Source: Pseudooceanicola nitratireducens
GTDB taxonomy: Bacteria > Pseudomonadota > Alphaproteobacteria > Rhodobacterales > Rhodobacteraceae
DNA: 64,000 bases
Direction of reading: 5' to 3'
Assembly: GCF_900109195.1 (NCBI RefSeq)
Contig: NZ_FNZG01000001.1
Span: 744,001 to 808,000, forward strand
This document shows positions 36,157 to 45,887 of the stretch, piece after piece. The notes beneath the pieces are model-generated. The model ran no database searches and was not told the DNA's origin. It saw only the letters and a list, made by a program, of their open reading frames with translations. Numbering within the stretch: position 1 is the stretch's first letter; every line of letters begins with the position of its first letter. The translations under genes and the position numbers were made by a program.

Positions 36157-36269
36157 AACGGCACCACGGCGGCCGGAAAGCTTGCCCGAGAGTCCGGGAT
36201 GTGATTCAATTCCGCCCCAAGACTTAGTGAATTTCGAGCCGTAAAAGTCAGAAAATCGGAGGGACATCC

Positions 36270-37106
36270 GTGAAGAAAACTCATGTCACCATTGCCGTGG
36301 CCGCAACATGTGCGACCATCGGCCTGACCACACAGGCCCAGGCCGTCACGCTTCCAACCGCTGCGGCCGCATTCGATATCCAGCTTAGCGCCACGGGCCT
36401 CAGCGCCACGCAGTCGACGATCTTCGACAACGCGGTGACCTGGTGGGAAACGCTGATCGCCGGCTATATCTATGACATCTCGGGTGTCAGCGCCTTTAAC
36501 AACACGCTGAACATCACTGCCACGATCGAAGCGATCGACGGTGTGGGCGGCGTCCTGGGCTCGGCCGGGCCGGACGGATATTACTATCAGCCCGGGGCGG
36601 TCTCGCCCTTTGCCTATGCGACGGCGGGCTCGATGCGGTTCGACAGCGCCGACATTTCCAACATGGAAAGCAACGGGTCCCTGTTCGAGGTGATCGTGCA
36701 CGAGATCGCCCATGTCATCGGTATCGGCACCCTCTGGGACGTGGTCGGCGCCTATGATGAGGTCAACGCACCAGGGGAATACACCGGGGCCTGGGGGCTT
36801 CTGGGCTATCAGGCGGAATGCGACGCCGGGGCCACCTTTGTTCCGGTTGAACTGGATGGCGGGACCGGCACGGCCCATGGCCACTGGGACGAAACCTGGA
36901 GCTGTACGGACGGCAATCAGGCACTGATGACCGGCTACATCAATTCGCCCACCTTCCTGTCGATGGCGACCGTCGGGTCGCTGATCGACCTGGGCTATGC
37001 CATCAACGTCACTGCCGTCCCGCTGCCCGGTGGCGGCGCGCTGGCCCTTGGCGGCTTCGGCGTGATGGGGCTGATGGCGCGGCGTCGTCGCAAGGCCGCT
37101 GCCTAA
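36270..37106 (+). CDS. Secreted leishmanolysin-like (M8) zinc metalloprotease with VPLPA-type sorting tail
   Basis: A 278-residue protein starting at GTG after a strong GGAGGG site. Residues 1-26 are a Sec signal peptide (ending AQA). HEIAH at 144-148 is the zinc-binding HExxH followed by VIGIG; a distal His in AHGHWDETW (203-205) can be the third ligand, and LMTG (219-222) corresponds to the Met-turn region of leishmanolysins. The C-terminus is VPLPGGGALALGGFGVMGLMARRRR: a VPLP motif, a hydrophobic Gly-rich helix and an Arg cluster, the layout of VPLPA/PEP-CTERM exosortase substrates. It sits between mraY and murD. Substrate and role are unknown; it may act at the cell surface. Confidence 0.85.
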   Translation: MKKTHVTIAVAATCATIGLTTQAQAVTLPTAAAAFDIQLSATGLSATQSTIFDNAVTWWETLIAGYIYDISGVSAFNNTLNITATIEAIDGVGGVLGSAGPDGYYYQPGAVSPFAYATAGSMRFDSADISNMESNGSLFEVIVHEIAHVIGIGTLWDVVGAYDEVNAPGEYTGAWGLLGYQAECDAGATFVPVELDGGTGTAHGHWDETWSCTDGNQALMTGYINSPTFLSMATVGSLIDLGYAINVTAVPLPGGGALALGGFGVMGLMARRRRKAAA

Positions 37107-37190
37107 TCGCTTTTACGGGCTGAGAATTTTGGCTATCTGGGAAGGGCGTGGGCTGATCCGCGCCCTTTCATGTGTCAGCGAGGCAATCAC

Positions 37191-38606
37191 ATGATTCCAG
37201 TCAAAGGTGTCGAAGGCGCGCGGATCGGCGTGCTGGGGCTGGGCCGCTCGGGCCTGATCGCGGCGCGGGCGCTGCGCGCCGGCGGGGCGGTTCCGATCTG
37301 CTGGGATGACAACCCCGCCGCCCGCGAAAAGGCCGAGTCCGAGGGGTTCGAGACCGCCGACCTGTCGCGCGCCGATACCGTCGGATCCCTGGCGTCGCTG
37401 ATCGTCAGCCCCGGCATTCCGCATCTTTACCCCACGCCGAACCCGGTCGTGGCGCTGGCCCTGCAGCAGGGCGTGCCGGTGGACAACGACATCGGGCTGT
37501 TCTTCCGGTCGCTGGCGGACGTGGAATGGGGCGATTTCGACGTCGAACCCAAGGTGATCGCGGTCACCGGGTCGAACGGGAAATCCACCACCTCGGCGCT
37601 GATCCACCACATCCTGGAACACGTGGGCCGCGACAGCCAGCTGGCGGGTAATATCGGGCGCGGCGTTTTGGACATCGACCCGCCCGGCGACGGCGGCGTT
37701 GTGGTGCTGGAACTGTCCAGCTATCAGACCGACCTTGCCCGCGCGCTGACCCCGGATGTGGCTGTTTTCACGAACCTTTCGCCTGATCACCTGGACCGCC
37801 ACGGCGGCCCGGGCGGCTATTTCGCGGCCAAGCGCCGGCTGTTTGCAGAAGGCGGGCCGGACTGCGCCATCGTCGGTGTGGATGAACCGCAGGGGCAGTA
37901 CCTGGCCAATCAGCTGTCCGAAGGGCCGGCGGATGACCGGGTGATCCGCATCTCCTCGGGGCAGAAACTGGGCGGGCCGGGTTGGCTGGTCTATGCGCGC
38001 AAGGGCTTCCTGACGGAATGGCGCAAAGGCAAGCAGGTCGCGTCGATCGACCTGCGGGGCGTGCCGGGGCTGCCGGGCGCGCACAACCACCAGAACGCCT
38101 GCGCCGCCTATGCCGCCTGTCGGACGCTCGGCCTTGCCCCGCGCGTGATCGAGGCCGCCTTCCACAGCTTTGCCGGCCTGCCGCACCGCAGCCAGATCGT
38201 GGGCGAGGCGAACGGCGTGCGCTTCGTCAACGACAGCAAGGCCACCAACGTGGATGCCGCTGCCAAGGCCCTGTCGGCCTTCGAAAATATCCGTTGGATC
38301 TGTGGCGGTCTGGCGAAAGAGGGCGGCTTGGACGATCTGCTGCCGGCAGCTGAGGCGCATGTGCGCAAAGCCTATGTCATCGGGCGCGAGGCCGCCGGTT
38401 TCGCCATTGACCTGCGCGGGATCGAGGCCGAGGTCTGCACCGACATGGCCACCGCCGTCGCCCGCGCCATGGCAGACGCGGAAGAGGGCGACACCGTGCT
38501 TCTGGCCCCGGCGGCTGCGTCCTTTGATCAATACGACAACTTCGAACAACGCGGCGACGATTTCACCGCGCAGGTCACGCGGCTGATCGGCGGGGGGGCA
38601 GGGTGA
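37191..38606 (+). CDS. murD: UDP-MurNAc-L-Ala:D-Glu ligase
   Basis: A 471-residue Mur ligase. The ATG at 37191 follows GCGAGG and yields [20 protein letters not shown]; an in-frame ATG 21 bp upstream is less well placed. TGSNGKST is at 126-133, and [11 protein letters not shown] marks the C-terminal domain. It adds D-glutamate to UDP-MurNAc-L-alanine. Its end overlaps the next gene's GTG start by 4 bp, so that gene is probably co-translated. Confidence 0.96.
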   Translation: MIPVKGVEGARIGVLGLGRSGLIAARALRAGGAVPICWDDNPAAREKAESEGFETADLSRADTVGSLASLIVSPGIPHLYPTPNPVVALALQQGVPVDNDIGLFFRSLADVEWGDFDVEPKVIAVTGSNGKSTTSALIHHILEHVGRDSQLAGNIGRGVLDIDPPGDGGVVVLELSSYQTDLARALTPDVAVFTNLSPDHLDRHGGPGGYFAAKRRLFAEGGPDCAIVGVDEPQGQYLANQLSEGPADDRVIRISSGQKLGGPGWLVYARKGFLTEWRKGKQVASIDLRGVPGLPGAHNHQNACAAYAACRTLGLAPRVIEAAFHSFAGLPHRSQIVGEANGVRFVNDSKATNVDAAAKALSAFENIRWICGGLAKEGGLDDLLPAAEAHVRKAYVIGREAAGFAIDLRGIEAEVCTDMATAVARAMADAEEGDTVLLAPAAASFDQYDNFEQRGDDFTAQVTRLIGGGAG

Positions 38607-39745
38607 TCGATCCGGCGCGGCAATCCCTGTCCGGTCTGCGACTGTGGCTTGCGGCCGAACCCGACCGCGCACGGCGGACCGAGATCCGCATCCTCATGGC
38701 GCGCACGATGCGCCATCGCGGCATGTTCAAGGCCGCGCGCGGCGTGTTGCGCGAAGCGATGAAGGAAACCCCGTCCGACCCCACGCTGCGCCGGTCCATG
38801 GGGTTGGAATTGTTCCGTGGCGGGCAGATCCGCGAAGGGATCGAATTGTACGATTCCGGCCGCTGGAAGCTGGAGTCCTTCCGCAAATACTACCGCGCTT
38901 ATCCTTTTCCGACATGGGGCGGTGAACCGCTTCAGGGGCGGCGGATCCTTCTGTGGGCGGAACAGGGGATCGGCGATCAGATCATGCAGCTGCGGGTCAT
39001 TCCCCAGCTTGTCGCCGCCGGGGCCGAGGTCACGCTTGAGGCCGATCCGCGCCTGAAGGCGCTTCTGGGGCCCATTGCCAGGCAGGTGAACTTCGTGCCG
39101 CAAATGGTTGAGCTTGATCGCTCTTTGGCGCGGGCCCGGTTCGATTTCCAAAGCTCTCTGCTGTCGGCCTGGGTCTATATGCCGGATCCGCTGGAATGCG
39201 GCGACTGCCTTTTTCCCGATCCGAAGTTAATCGAAAATTACCAGGCCGCCTGGCAGAAGCTGGGGCGCGGCATCGACGTGGGCCTGTCCTGGCGGTCCTC
39301 GGCCAAGGTAAATGGCGCAGAAAGGTCGATCCCGCTGGAAGAGCTTCGCCCGCTAACCCACGGTAAGACTGCGCGTTTCCACAATCTTCAATATGGGGAA
39401 CTGGACGTCACCGCAGCCTCGCGCGCCTTTGGTGCGCCGCTGTTAACCGACCCGGACAGCGACCCGTTAACCGATCTGACCAGGCAGGCGGCGCAGATTG
39501 CGGCGCTGGATCTGGTGATCACCATCGACAATGCGACGGCCCATCTGGCCGGGGCGCTTGGCAAGCCGGTCTGGATCCTGCTGCCCAAGGGCTCGGACTT
39601 TCGATGGGGCACGATGGTGCGCCCGAACGAACTGTATCCGCATCAGCGGCTGTTCCGGTCGGGCAACGCGGGGGATTGGTCCTCGGCGCTTTGGTCGCTG
39701 TTCGAGGCGTTCCAGCGCTTTCAGCCGGGCACCACGACGCCCTGA
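38603..39745 (+). CDS. TPR protein with glycosyltransferase-9-like domain
   Basis: A 380-residue protein starting at GTG overlapping the murD stop. Residues 25-90 look like two or three TPR-type helices ([30 protein letters not shown]). The C-terminal two thirds resembles the ADP-heptose/GT9 fold: [16 protein letters not shown] near residue 115 and [25 protein letters not shown] near 300-325, the usual nucleotide-sugar-side motif. Related TPR-GT proteins occur with surface-polysaccharide or flagellar genes. Whether it modifies an envelope glycan is not known; coupling to murD suggests co-expression with wall synthesis. Confidence 0.75.
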   Translation: MIDPARQSLSGLRLWLAAEPDRARRTEIRILMARTMRHRGMFKAARGVLREAMKETPSDPTLRRSMGLELFRGGQIREGIELYDSGRWKLESFRKYYRAYPFPTWGGEPLQGRRILLWAEQGIGDQIMQLRVIPQLVAAGAEVTLEADPRLKALLGPIARQVNFVPQMVELDRSLARARFDFQSSLLSAWVYMPDPLECGDCLFPDPKLIENYQAAWQKLGRGIDVGLSWRSSAKVNGAERSIPLEELRPLTHGKTARFHNLQYGELDVTAASRAFGAPLLTDPDSDPLTDLTRQAAQIAALDLVITIDNATAHLAGALGKPVWILLPKGSDFRWGTMVRPNELYPHQRLFRSGNAGDWSSALWSLFEAFQRFQPGTTTP

Positions 39746-39749
39746 AGGC

Positions 39750-40928
39750 TCAGCCCCCGATGGCCCGCGCCGCCGCCATGGCCGAGGCCCAGGCCCACTG
39801 GAAATTATAACCGCCCAGCCAGCCCGTCACATCGACGCTTTCGCCAATGAAATAAAGGCCGGGGGCCGCTTTGGCCTCCATCGTCTGAGAGGACAGCCCG
39901 TCGGTGTCGACACCGCCAAGCGTGACCTCGGCGGTGCGATAGCCTTCGGTGCCGCCGGGTGTGACCTGCCAGCTGTGTAGCCGCGCGGCGACACCGTCCA
40001 GCACCTTGTCGGACATATCCGCCAGGTTGCCGGGCAGCCCAAGGTCCTCGGTCAGTGCATCGGCCAGACGGGCGGGCACCAGCGTCGACAGGGCGCGCGC
40101 CAGCCCGCGCCGCCCGGCCCGCGCACGTTCATCCCGAAGCGCCGCCATGGCGTCCCGCCCCGGCAGCAGGTCGATCGTCACCGGCTCCCCTTCGCGCCAG
40201 TAGGACGACAGCTGAAGAACCGTCGGGCCGGACAGCCCGCGATGCGTAAACAACAGCGCCTCGTCAAAGCTGGGGCCGGTCGCGGCCTGTCCCCGCACGG
40301 GCAGGGCAACGCCCGACAGCGGCGCGAACCGGCCTTCGGGGAAGGTGAAGGGCACAAGGGCAGGGCGTGTGTCGGTCACCGCCAGCCCGAACTGGCGCGC
40401 GATGTCATAGGCCAGCCCGGTCGCGCCCATCTTGGGGATCGACTTGCCGCCCGTCGCCACCACGACGCGCCCGGCCTGCACCTGAACGGCCGCGCCACCG
40501 CGATCCAGCGACACGGTATAGCCTGCGCCGCTGGCCTCAACACCCCTGACGGCAGTGCGCATCCAGATCTCGGCCCCCGCTGCCGCGACCATCCCGGTCA
40601 GCATGTCGACGATCTGCTGGGCGCTGTCGTCGCAGAACAGCTGGCCCAGGGTCTTTTCGTGCCAGGCGATGCCATGTTCGGACACCAGCGACACGAAATC
40701 CCAAGGCGTATAGCGCGCCAGCGCGGATTTGGCGAAATGCGGGTTCGAGGACAGGAAATTCTGCGGCTCGCAGCCGGTATTTGTGAAATTGCACCGCCCG
40801 CCGCCCGAGATGCGGATCTTTTCGCCGGGCTTCTTTGCATGGTCCACGACCAGCACCCGCCCGCCGCAATGCGCCGCGCACATCAGCCCGGCCGCACCGG
40901 CCCCAAGAATGATCGTATCCACCTGCAT
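39750..40928 (-). CDS. NAD(P)/FAD-dependent oxidoreductase, YhiN/HI0933 family
   Basis: A 392-residue flavoprotein on the strand opposite to the dcw genes. The ATG at 40928 is chosen because the protein then begins with the Rossmann motif DTIILGAGAAGLMCA; upstream codons form no recognisable extension. EKIRISGGGRCNFTN and VVATGGKSIPKMGATG are hallmarks of the HI0933 group. The enzyme's reaction is unknown. It converges on the TPR/GT gene with a 4-bp gap and its promoter lies back to back with that of ftsW. Confidence 0.9.
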   Translation of the reverse strand: MQVDTIILGAGAAGLMCAAHCGGRVLVVDHAKKPGEKIRISGGGRCNFTNTGCEPQNFLSSNPHFAKSALARYTPWDFVSLVSEHGIAWHEKTLGQLFCDDSAQQIVDMLTGMVAAAGAEIWMRTAVRGVEASGAGYTVSLDRGGAAVQVQAGRVVVATGGKSIPKMGATGLAYDIARQFGLAVTDTRPALVPFTFPEGRFAPLSGVALPVRGQAATGPSFDEALLFTHRGLSGPTVLQLSSYWREGEPVTIDLLPGRDAMAALRDERARAGRRGLARALSTLVPARLADALTEDLGLPGNLADMSDKVLDGVAARLHSWQVTPGGTEGYRTAEVTLGGVDTDGLSSQTMEAKAAPGLYFIGESVDVTGWLGGYNFQWAWASAMAAARAIGG

Positions 40929-41078
40929 GACCCGCACATGCCCCAATCTTGCGCGGGGGGCAATTCCGTCCGTGCCGGCCCTGCATGCATTGAGACTGGT
41001 CAGAGCCGCCAATTTTGGCTAAACTGAGGCATCAGATCCCGAAAAAACGGGACGGACAGAGGCAGAAGGCAGTGTCCA

Positions 41079-42245
41079 ATGACAGAAATGGTGTATGGCG
41101 CGCTCCCCGCAGCTGACGGAGAGCCGATCCTTCCCAAGTGGTGGCGAACCATCGACAGATGGTCGCTGACAACGATCCTTATCCTTTTCGGCATCGGCCT
41201 GTTGCTGGGCCTCGCGGCCTCTCCGCCGCTGGCGGAACGCAACGGCTATGCGCCCTTCCATTACGTGACGCGGCAGGCGGTCTTTGGCACGCTGGCCATG
41301 ATCGCGATGTTCGTGACCTCGGTCCTATCGCCGCAGGCGGTGCGGCGGCTGGCGGTCATGGGCTTTTTCGCCGCCTTTGCGGCGCTGGCGCTGCTGCCGG
41401 TCTTCGGCACCGACTTTGGCAAGGGCGCGACGCGCTGGTATTCGCTTGGCTTCGCCAGCTTCCAGCCGTCGGAGTTCCTCAAGCCGCTGTTCGTCATCGT
41501 ATCGGCCTGGCTGCTGGCGGCGGCGCAGGACCTGAACGGCCCTCCGGGGCGGCTGTGGTCCTTCCTGCTGATGGTGATCATCGTCGGTTTCCTCGCCGCG
41601 CAGCCCGATTTCGGCCAGGCCAGCCTGGTGCTGTTCAGCTGGGGCGTGATGTACTTCATCGCCGGCGCGCCGCTGCGGCTGTTGATGGGCATGGCCGGGG
41701 GCGTGATCGCCTTTGGTGTGCTGGCCTACAACAGTTCCGAACACTTTGCCCGGCGGATTGACGGCTTCCTGACGTCCGAGGTCGATCCGACCACCCAGAT
41801 CGGCTATGCCACCAACGCCATCCGCGAAGGCGGGCTGTTCGGTGTCGGCGTCGGCCAGGGCGAGGTGAAGATGTCGCTTCCCGATGCGCATACCGACTTC
41901 ATCATCGCCGTCGCGGCCGAGGAATACGGTCTGGCGCTCGTCGCGGTCATCATCCTGCTTTACGCCAGCTTCGTGCTGCGGTCCTTCCTGCGGCTGACCC
42001 GCGAACGCGACAATTTCGTGCGCCTTGCGGGCGTCGGCCTTGCGTCCTCGATCGGGGTGCAGGCGATGATCAACCTGGGCGTGGCGGTGCGGCTTTTGCC
42101 GGCCAAGGGCATGACCCTGCCGTTCATCTCTTACGGCGGGTCCTCGGTCATCGCCAGCGGCATCGCCGTCGGCATGTTGCTGGCCCTGACGCGCACCCGT
42201 CCCCAGGGTGAGCTGACCGAGCTTCTGGCAGGGAGAGGCCGATGA
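41079..42245 (+). CDS. ftsW: Septal peptidoglycan polymerase, SEDS family
   Basis: A 388-residue protein with about ten membrane helices. SEDS motifs are [19 protein letters not shown] (with the key PSE), [12 protein letters not shown] and [15 protein letters not shown] near the C-terminus. It polymerises lipid II at the septum together with FtsI. An apparent new promoter region lies between it and the opposite-strand flavoprotein gene. It overlaps murG by 4 bp. Confidence 0.95.
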   Translation: MTEMVYGALPAADGEPILPKWWRTIDRWSLTTILILFGIGLLLGLAASPPLAERNGYAPFHYVTRQAVFGTLAMIAMFVTSVLSPQAVRRLAVMGFFAAFAALALLPVFGTDFGKGATRWYSLGFASFQPSEFLKPLFVIVSAWLLAAAQDLNGPPGRLWSFLLMVIIVGFLAAQPDFGQASLVLFSWGVMYFIAGAPLRLLMGMAGGVIAFGVLAYNSSEHFARRIDGFLTSEVDPTTQIGYATNAIREGGLFGVGVGQGEVKMSLPDAHTDFIIAVAAEEYGLALVAVIILLYASFVLRSFLRLTRERDNFVRLAGVGLASSIGVQAMINLGVAVRLLPAKGMTLPFISYGGSSVIASGIAVGMLLALTRTRPQGELTELLAGRGR

Positions 42246-43366
42246 ACATGCGCGCGCCGCTTCTGGTGATCGCGGCCGGTGGCACGGGCGGGCATATGTT
42301 CCCCGCCCAGGCCCTGGCCGAAACCATGCTGGCCCGCGGCTGGCGGGTGAAGCTGACCACCGACACCCGAGGTGCGCGCTATACCGGGGGCTTCCCCCCG
42401 GGCGTCGAGATCGAAACCATGTCCAGCGCGACCTTCGCGCGGGGCGGGGCGCTGGCCAAGGCGCTGGTTCCGCTGCGTATTGCGGGCGGGGTGCTGAAGG
42501 CGCTGTGGAAATTCACCACCGACCGCCCGGCGGTTGTCGTGGGCTTTGGCGGCTATCCGGCGATCCCGGCCATGGCCGCCGCGACCCTGCTGCGCCGTCC
42601 GCGGATGATCCACGAACAGAACGGCGTGCTGGGCCGCGTCAATCAGGTCTTTGCCAAGCGCGTCAATGCCGTGGCCTGTGGCACCTGGCCCACATCCCTG
42701 CCCGAAGGCGTGCAGGGCATCCACACCGGCAACCCGGTGCGCGGCGCGGTGCATGACCGGGCCGGCGCCGGCTATATCGCGCCCGGCGACTATCCGATGA
42801 GCCTGCTTGTCCTGGGCGGATCCCAGGGCGCGCGCATCTTGTCGGACATCGTGCCCCAGGCCGTTGCCGCGCTGCCGGAACATCTGCTGCGCCACATCCG
42901 CGTCGCCCATCAGGCCCGCGCCGAGGATCAGGAGCGTGTCGCGCTTTACTACGCCGATCACGGCATCGACGCCGAGGTCGAGCCCTTCTTTCACGATGTC
43001 CCCAACCGGCTGAGCGAGGCGCAGCTGGTCGTGTCCCGCGCCGGGGCCTCGACCGTGGCGGACCTGACGGTCATTGGCCGCCCCTCGATCCTTGTGCCGC
43101 TGGCGGCCGCGATCCGCGACGAACAGACCGCCAATGCGCGGGGTCTGGTGAACGCCGATGCGGCCATCCTGATGCCCGAAAGTCAGTTCACCGTGCAAAA
43201 CCTTGCCGAGCAGATCGAAGGGGTCTTGTCTAACCCCGCCGCGGCCGAGCATATGGCCCGCGCTGCCCTCTCCGTTGGACGCCCCCGCGCCGCCCGCGAC
43301 CTTGCCGACCTGGTCGAAAGCCTTGCCGGTGACGCCGGTCGGGGCATCCCGGATCGGGCGCAGTAA
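42242..43366 (+). CDS. murG: Lipid II synthase (UDP-GlcNAc transferase)
   Basis: A 374-residue GT28 enzyme. [10 protein letters not shown] at 13-22 is the donor-side G loop; [31 protein letters not shown] and [11 protein letters not shown] are the other MurG motifs. It transfers GlcNAc onto lipid I on the inner face of the membrane. It follows ftsW by overlap and precedes murC by 26 bp. Confidence 0.96.
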   Translation: MNMRAPLLVIAAGGTGGHMFPAQALAETMLARGWRVKLTTDTRGARYTGGFPPGVEIETMSSATFARGGALAKALVPLRIAGGVLKALWKFTTDRPAVVVGFGGYPAIPAMAAATLLRRPRMIHEQNGVLGRVNQVFAKRVNAVACGTWPTSLPEGVQGIHTGNPVRGAVHDRAGAGYIAPGDYPMSLLVLGGSQGARILSDIVPQAVAALPEHLLRHIRVAHQARAEDQERVALYYADHGIDAEVEPFFHDVPNRLSEAQLVVSRAGASTVADLTVIGRPSILVPLAAAIRDEQTANARGLVNADAAILMPESQFTVQNLAEQIEGVLSNPAAAEHMARAALSVGRPRAARDLADLVESLAGDAGRGIPDRAQ

Positions 43367-43392
43367 TTCGGACGAGATAGAAGGACACTCCT

Positions 43393-44790
43393 GTGAACTC
43401 AGCGACGAAACTGCCCGGTGACGTGGGTCCGATCCATTTTGTCGGCATTGGCGGCATCGGCATGTCCGGCATCGCCGAGGTGCTTCTGAACCACGGCTAC
43501 GTCGTGCAGGGCTCGGACCTGAAGCGGTCCAAGATCACCGACCGGCTGGAGAAGCTGGGCGCGCTGATCTTCGAAGGCCAGCGGGCCGAGAACCTGGAAA
43601 ACGCCGAGGTCGTGGTGATCTCATCCGCGATCAAGCCCGGCAACCCCGAGCTGGACGAGGCCCGCCGCCGCGGTCTTCCGGTCGTCCGCCGGGCCGAGAT
43701 GCTGGCCGAACTGATGCGCCTGAAGTCCAACATTGCCGTCGCGGGCACCCACGGCAAGACCACAACCACCACCATGGTCGCGACCCTGCTGGACGCCGGC
43801 AACCTGGATCCGACCGTGATCAACGGCGGCATCATCCACGCCTATGGGTCCAACGCGCGCGTTGGCCTGGGCGAATGGATGGTGGTCGAGGCTGATGAAA
43901 GCGACGGCACCTTCAACCGTCTGCCCGCCACCATTGCGATCGTCACCAATATCGATCCCGAACACATGGATCACTGGGGTGATTTCGACCGGCTGCGCCA
44001 GGGCTTCCTGGATTTCGTGTCGAACATCCCCTTCTACGGGCTGGCGGTCTGCTGCACCGACCACGCGGAGGTGCAGGCGCTGGTCGGCAAGATCACCGAC
44101 CGCCGCGTGACCACCTATGGGTTCAACACCCAGGCCGACATCCGCGCCGTGAACCTGACCTACAAGGCGGGCGTGGCGCATTTCGACATCCTGCTGCAAG
44201 CCGAGGGTGACAAGATCGAAGGCTGCACCCTGCCGATGCCGGGCGATCACAACGTCTCGAACGCGCTGTCGGGAGTCGCCGTGGCACGGCACCTGGGCAT
44301 GAAGAAGGATGAGATCCGCAGCGCCCTGGCCAATTTTGCCGGGGTGAACCGCCGCTTTACCAAGGTGGGCGAGGCCAATGGCGTCACCGTGATCGACGAT
44401 TACGGCCACCACCCGGTGGAAATCGCCGCCGTGCTGAAGGCCGCCCGCCAGGCGACCGAGGGCCGCGTCATCGCCGTGCACCAGCCGCACCGCTATTCCC
44501 GCCTGCATTCGCTGTTCGACGATTTCTGCGCCTGCTTCAACGAGGCCGACGTGGTCGCCATAGCCGAGGTCTATGCCGCCGGCGAACATCCGATCGAAGG
44601 CGCGTCGCGTGATGATCTGGTCGCGGGCCTTGTCCGCCATGGCCACCGCCACGCCCGCGCGATCAACACCGAAGACGACCTTGAGGCGCTGGTGCGCGAA
44701 CAGGCGCAGCCCGGTGACATGGTCGTCTGCCTTGGGGCCGGTACGATTTCCGCCTGGGCCAACAACCTGCCGAAACGTCTGGGGGGCTAG
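43393..44790 (+). CDS. murC: UDP-MurNAc:L-alanine ligase
   Basis: A 465-residue Mur ligase starting at [20 protein letters not shown] opens the protein, GTHGKTT (118-124) is the ATP site, and [11 protein letters not shown] and QPHRYSR are MurC signatures. It adds L-alanine, the first stem-peptide residue. Downstream the strand changes and a four-gene block separates it from murB. Confidence 0.96.
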   Translation: MNSATKLPGDVGPIHFVGIGGIGMSGIAEVLLNHGYVVQGSDLKRSKITDRLEKLGALIFEGQRAENLENAEVVVISSAIKPGNPELDEARRRGLPVVRRAEMLAELMRLKSNIAVAGTHGKTTTTTMVATLLDAGNLDPTVINGGIIHAYGSNARVGLGEWMVVEADESDGTFNRLPATIAIVTNIDPEHMDHWGDFDRLRQGFLDFVSNIPFYGLAVCCTDHAEVQALVGKITDRRVTTYGFNTQADIRAVNLTYKAGVAHFDILLQAEGDKIEGCTLPMPGDHNVSNALSGVAVARHLGMKKDEIRSALANFAGVNRRFTKVGEANGVTVIDDYGHHPVEIAAVLKAARQATEGRVIAVHQPHRYSRLHSLFDDFCACFNEADVVAIAEVYAAGEHPIEGASRDDLVAGLVRHGHRHARAINTEDDLEALVREQAQPGDMVVCLGAGTISAWANNLPKRLGG

Positions 44791-44839
44791 GCCTTCCGGG
44801 CCCCGTTCAGGTTTTGCCCGGGTTACGTCCGGGCCCTGC

Positions 44840-45370
44840 TCAGGCCACTACGGCCTGGGCGATGCGCGACCCCAGATCAACCGCGCGATAACTGGGGCGC
44901 GGCGGGCGGGCGGTTGTGTCCACCTCTCTCTCGACCATCTTTTCGGTTTCAAGCTTCAGCAGCGATTGCGACAGCGCACGGTCGGTGATCGGCGTCAGCT
45001 TTTGCCGGATTTCACCAAAGAAACAGGGCTGCGCAGTGACCACCAGAACGGGCACGGTCCAGGACCGGCGCAGCAACGGGGCTTCGGGGCGGTTGCGCAC
45101 GGTGCCGATGATCCGGGCGGCAATGGGCGCGATCCTTTCGCCGTCCTGCGTCAGCCGGAATTCCGGGCGCAGCGGGTGGCCGTGGCCGGGGTTCCGCTCC
45201 AACAGGCCAAGCGACATCAGATGTGACAGGCTGGCGGCAAAGGCCGTGCGCCCCGCGCCGGTCGCCGCGATCAGCGGGGCCTGCCGACAGGGCGTGCCTT
45301 CGGCGATCCGGGCCAGGATGTCCAAGGACCAGGCCCGCGCGGTCACGTTGACAAGAAGAGTGATGTCCAT
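44840..45370 (-). CDS. Winged-helix regulator with two HxlR-like halves
   Basis: A 176-residue protein. The C-terminal half (about residues 95-165) has the HxlR pattern GEIRQKLTPITDRALSQSLLKLE followed by a Pro-Arg-Pro wing. The N-terminal half (about 13-80, LDILARIAEGTPCRQAPL with LMSLGLLERNP) looks like a second winged helix of the same type, so the protein may be a tandem that works as a monomer. It is divergent from the VOC gene across 48 bp of AT-rich DNA, which suggests it regulates that gene and itself. Start at 45370 is preferred to 45385. Confidence 0.75.
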   Translation of the reverse strand: MDITLLVNVTARAWSLDILARIAEGTPCRQAPLIAATGAGRTAFAASLSHLMSLGLLERNPGHGHPLRPEFRLTQDGERIAPIAARIIGTVRNRPEAPLLRRSWTVPVLVVTAQPCFFGEIRQKLTPITDRALSQSLLKLETEKMVEREVDTTARPPRPSYRAVDLGSRIAQAVVA

Positions 45371-45418
45371 AAAGTATAGTAACAATATTTATGATTCTAG
45401 AAAAGCGCCAGGAATCCC
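45371..45418. promoter_or_regulatory. AT-rich divergent promoter between the HxlR-like and VOC genes
   Basis: This 48-bp spacer is far more AT-rich than its surroundings (TATAGTAACAATATTTATG) and must hold both promoters and probably the regulator's site. No exact long palindrome was found. Confidence 0.5.
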
Positions 45419-45787
45419 ATGCCCACAGTGACTTTGACCAAAGATCTTACCCTTGCCCTATCCGTCCGCGACCGCCACGCCAGTGCGGATTGGTATGCCG
45501 AAAAGCTGGGGTTCACCCTGCTGCACCACATGGATGAGGCCGGGTGGAGCGAGATGCAGACCACGACCCCCAATGTGGTGCTGGGCCTTGGCGAACAGGC
45601 CGAACCCGCGCCCGGCAACCTGGTGCCGGTCTTTGGCGTGGCCGACATCGCCACCGCCCGCGCCGCGCTGGAGGCCGAGGGCGTGCGCTTTGACGGGCCC
45701 ACGGAAACCATCGAGGGGATGGTCAGCACGGCCACCTTCTATGATCCGGACAACAACGCGCTGATGCTGGCGCAGGATCTGACCTGA
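45419..45787 (+). CDS. VOC/glyoxalase-superfamily protein
   Basis: A 122-residue single-module pair of beta-alpha-beta-beta-beta units: LALSVRDRHASADWYAEKLGF and VFGVADIATARAALEAEGVRF, then TATFYDPDNNALMLAQD. The Glu/His metal ligands typical of the fold are only partly visible. Family members include lyases, dioxygenases and antibiotic-binding proteins; the function here is unknown. The divergent regulator suggests inducible expression, for example by a reactive small molecule. Confidence 0.8.
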   Translation: MPTVTLTKDLTLALSVRDRHASADWYAEKLGFTLLHHMDEAGWSEMQTTTPNVVLGLGEQAEPAPGNLVPVFGVADIATARAALEAEGVRFDGPTETIEGMVSTATFYDPDNNALMLAQDLT

Positions 45788-45887
45788 GTGTCAGGACGTC
45801 GCAGGGCCGTCTTGGCCTGATCTCGATCAAAACGGGCCGCCCTGCGGCGTGCTATGCCTGTGCCGTTCCCTGGCAAAAGGCGTGCCC

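Noticed and set aside
39230-39475. TTAA clusters as further CtrA sites
   Set aside because: They lie inside the TPR/GT coding region and none has the exact 7-bp spacing.
44816-44834. GCCCGG/CCGGGC stem after murC as a terminator
   Set aside because: Six base pairs with no T-run on either strand; chance is likely at this GC content.
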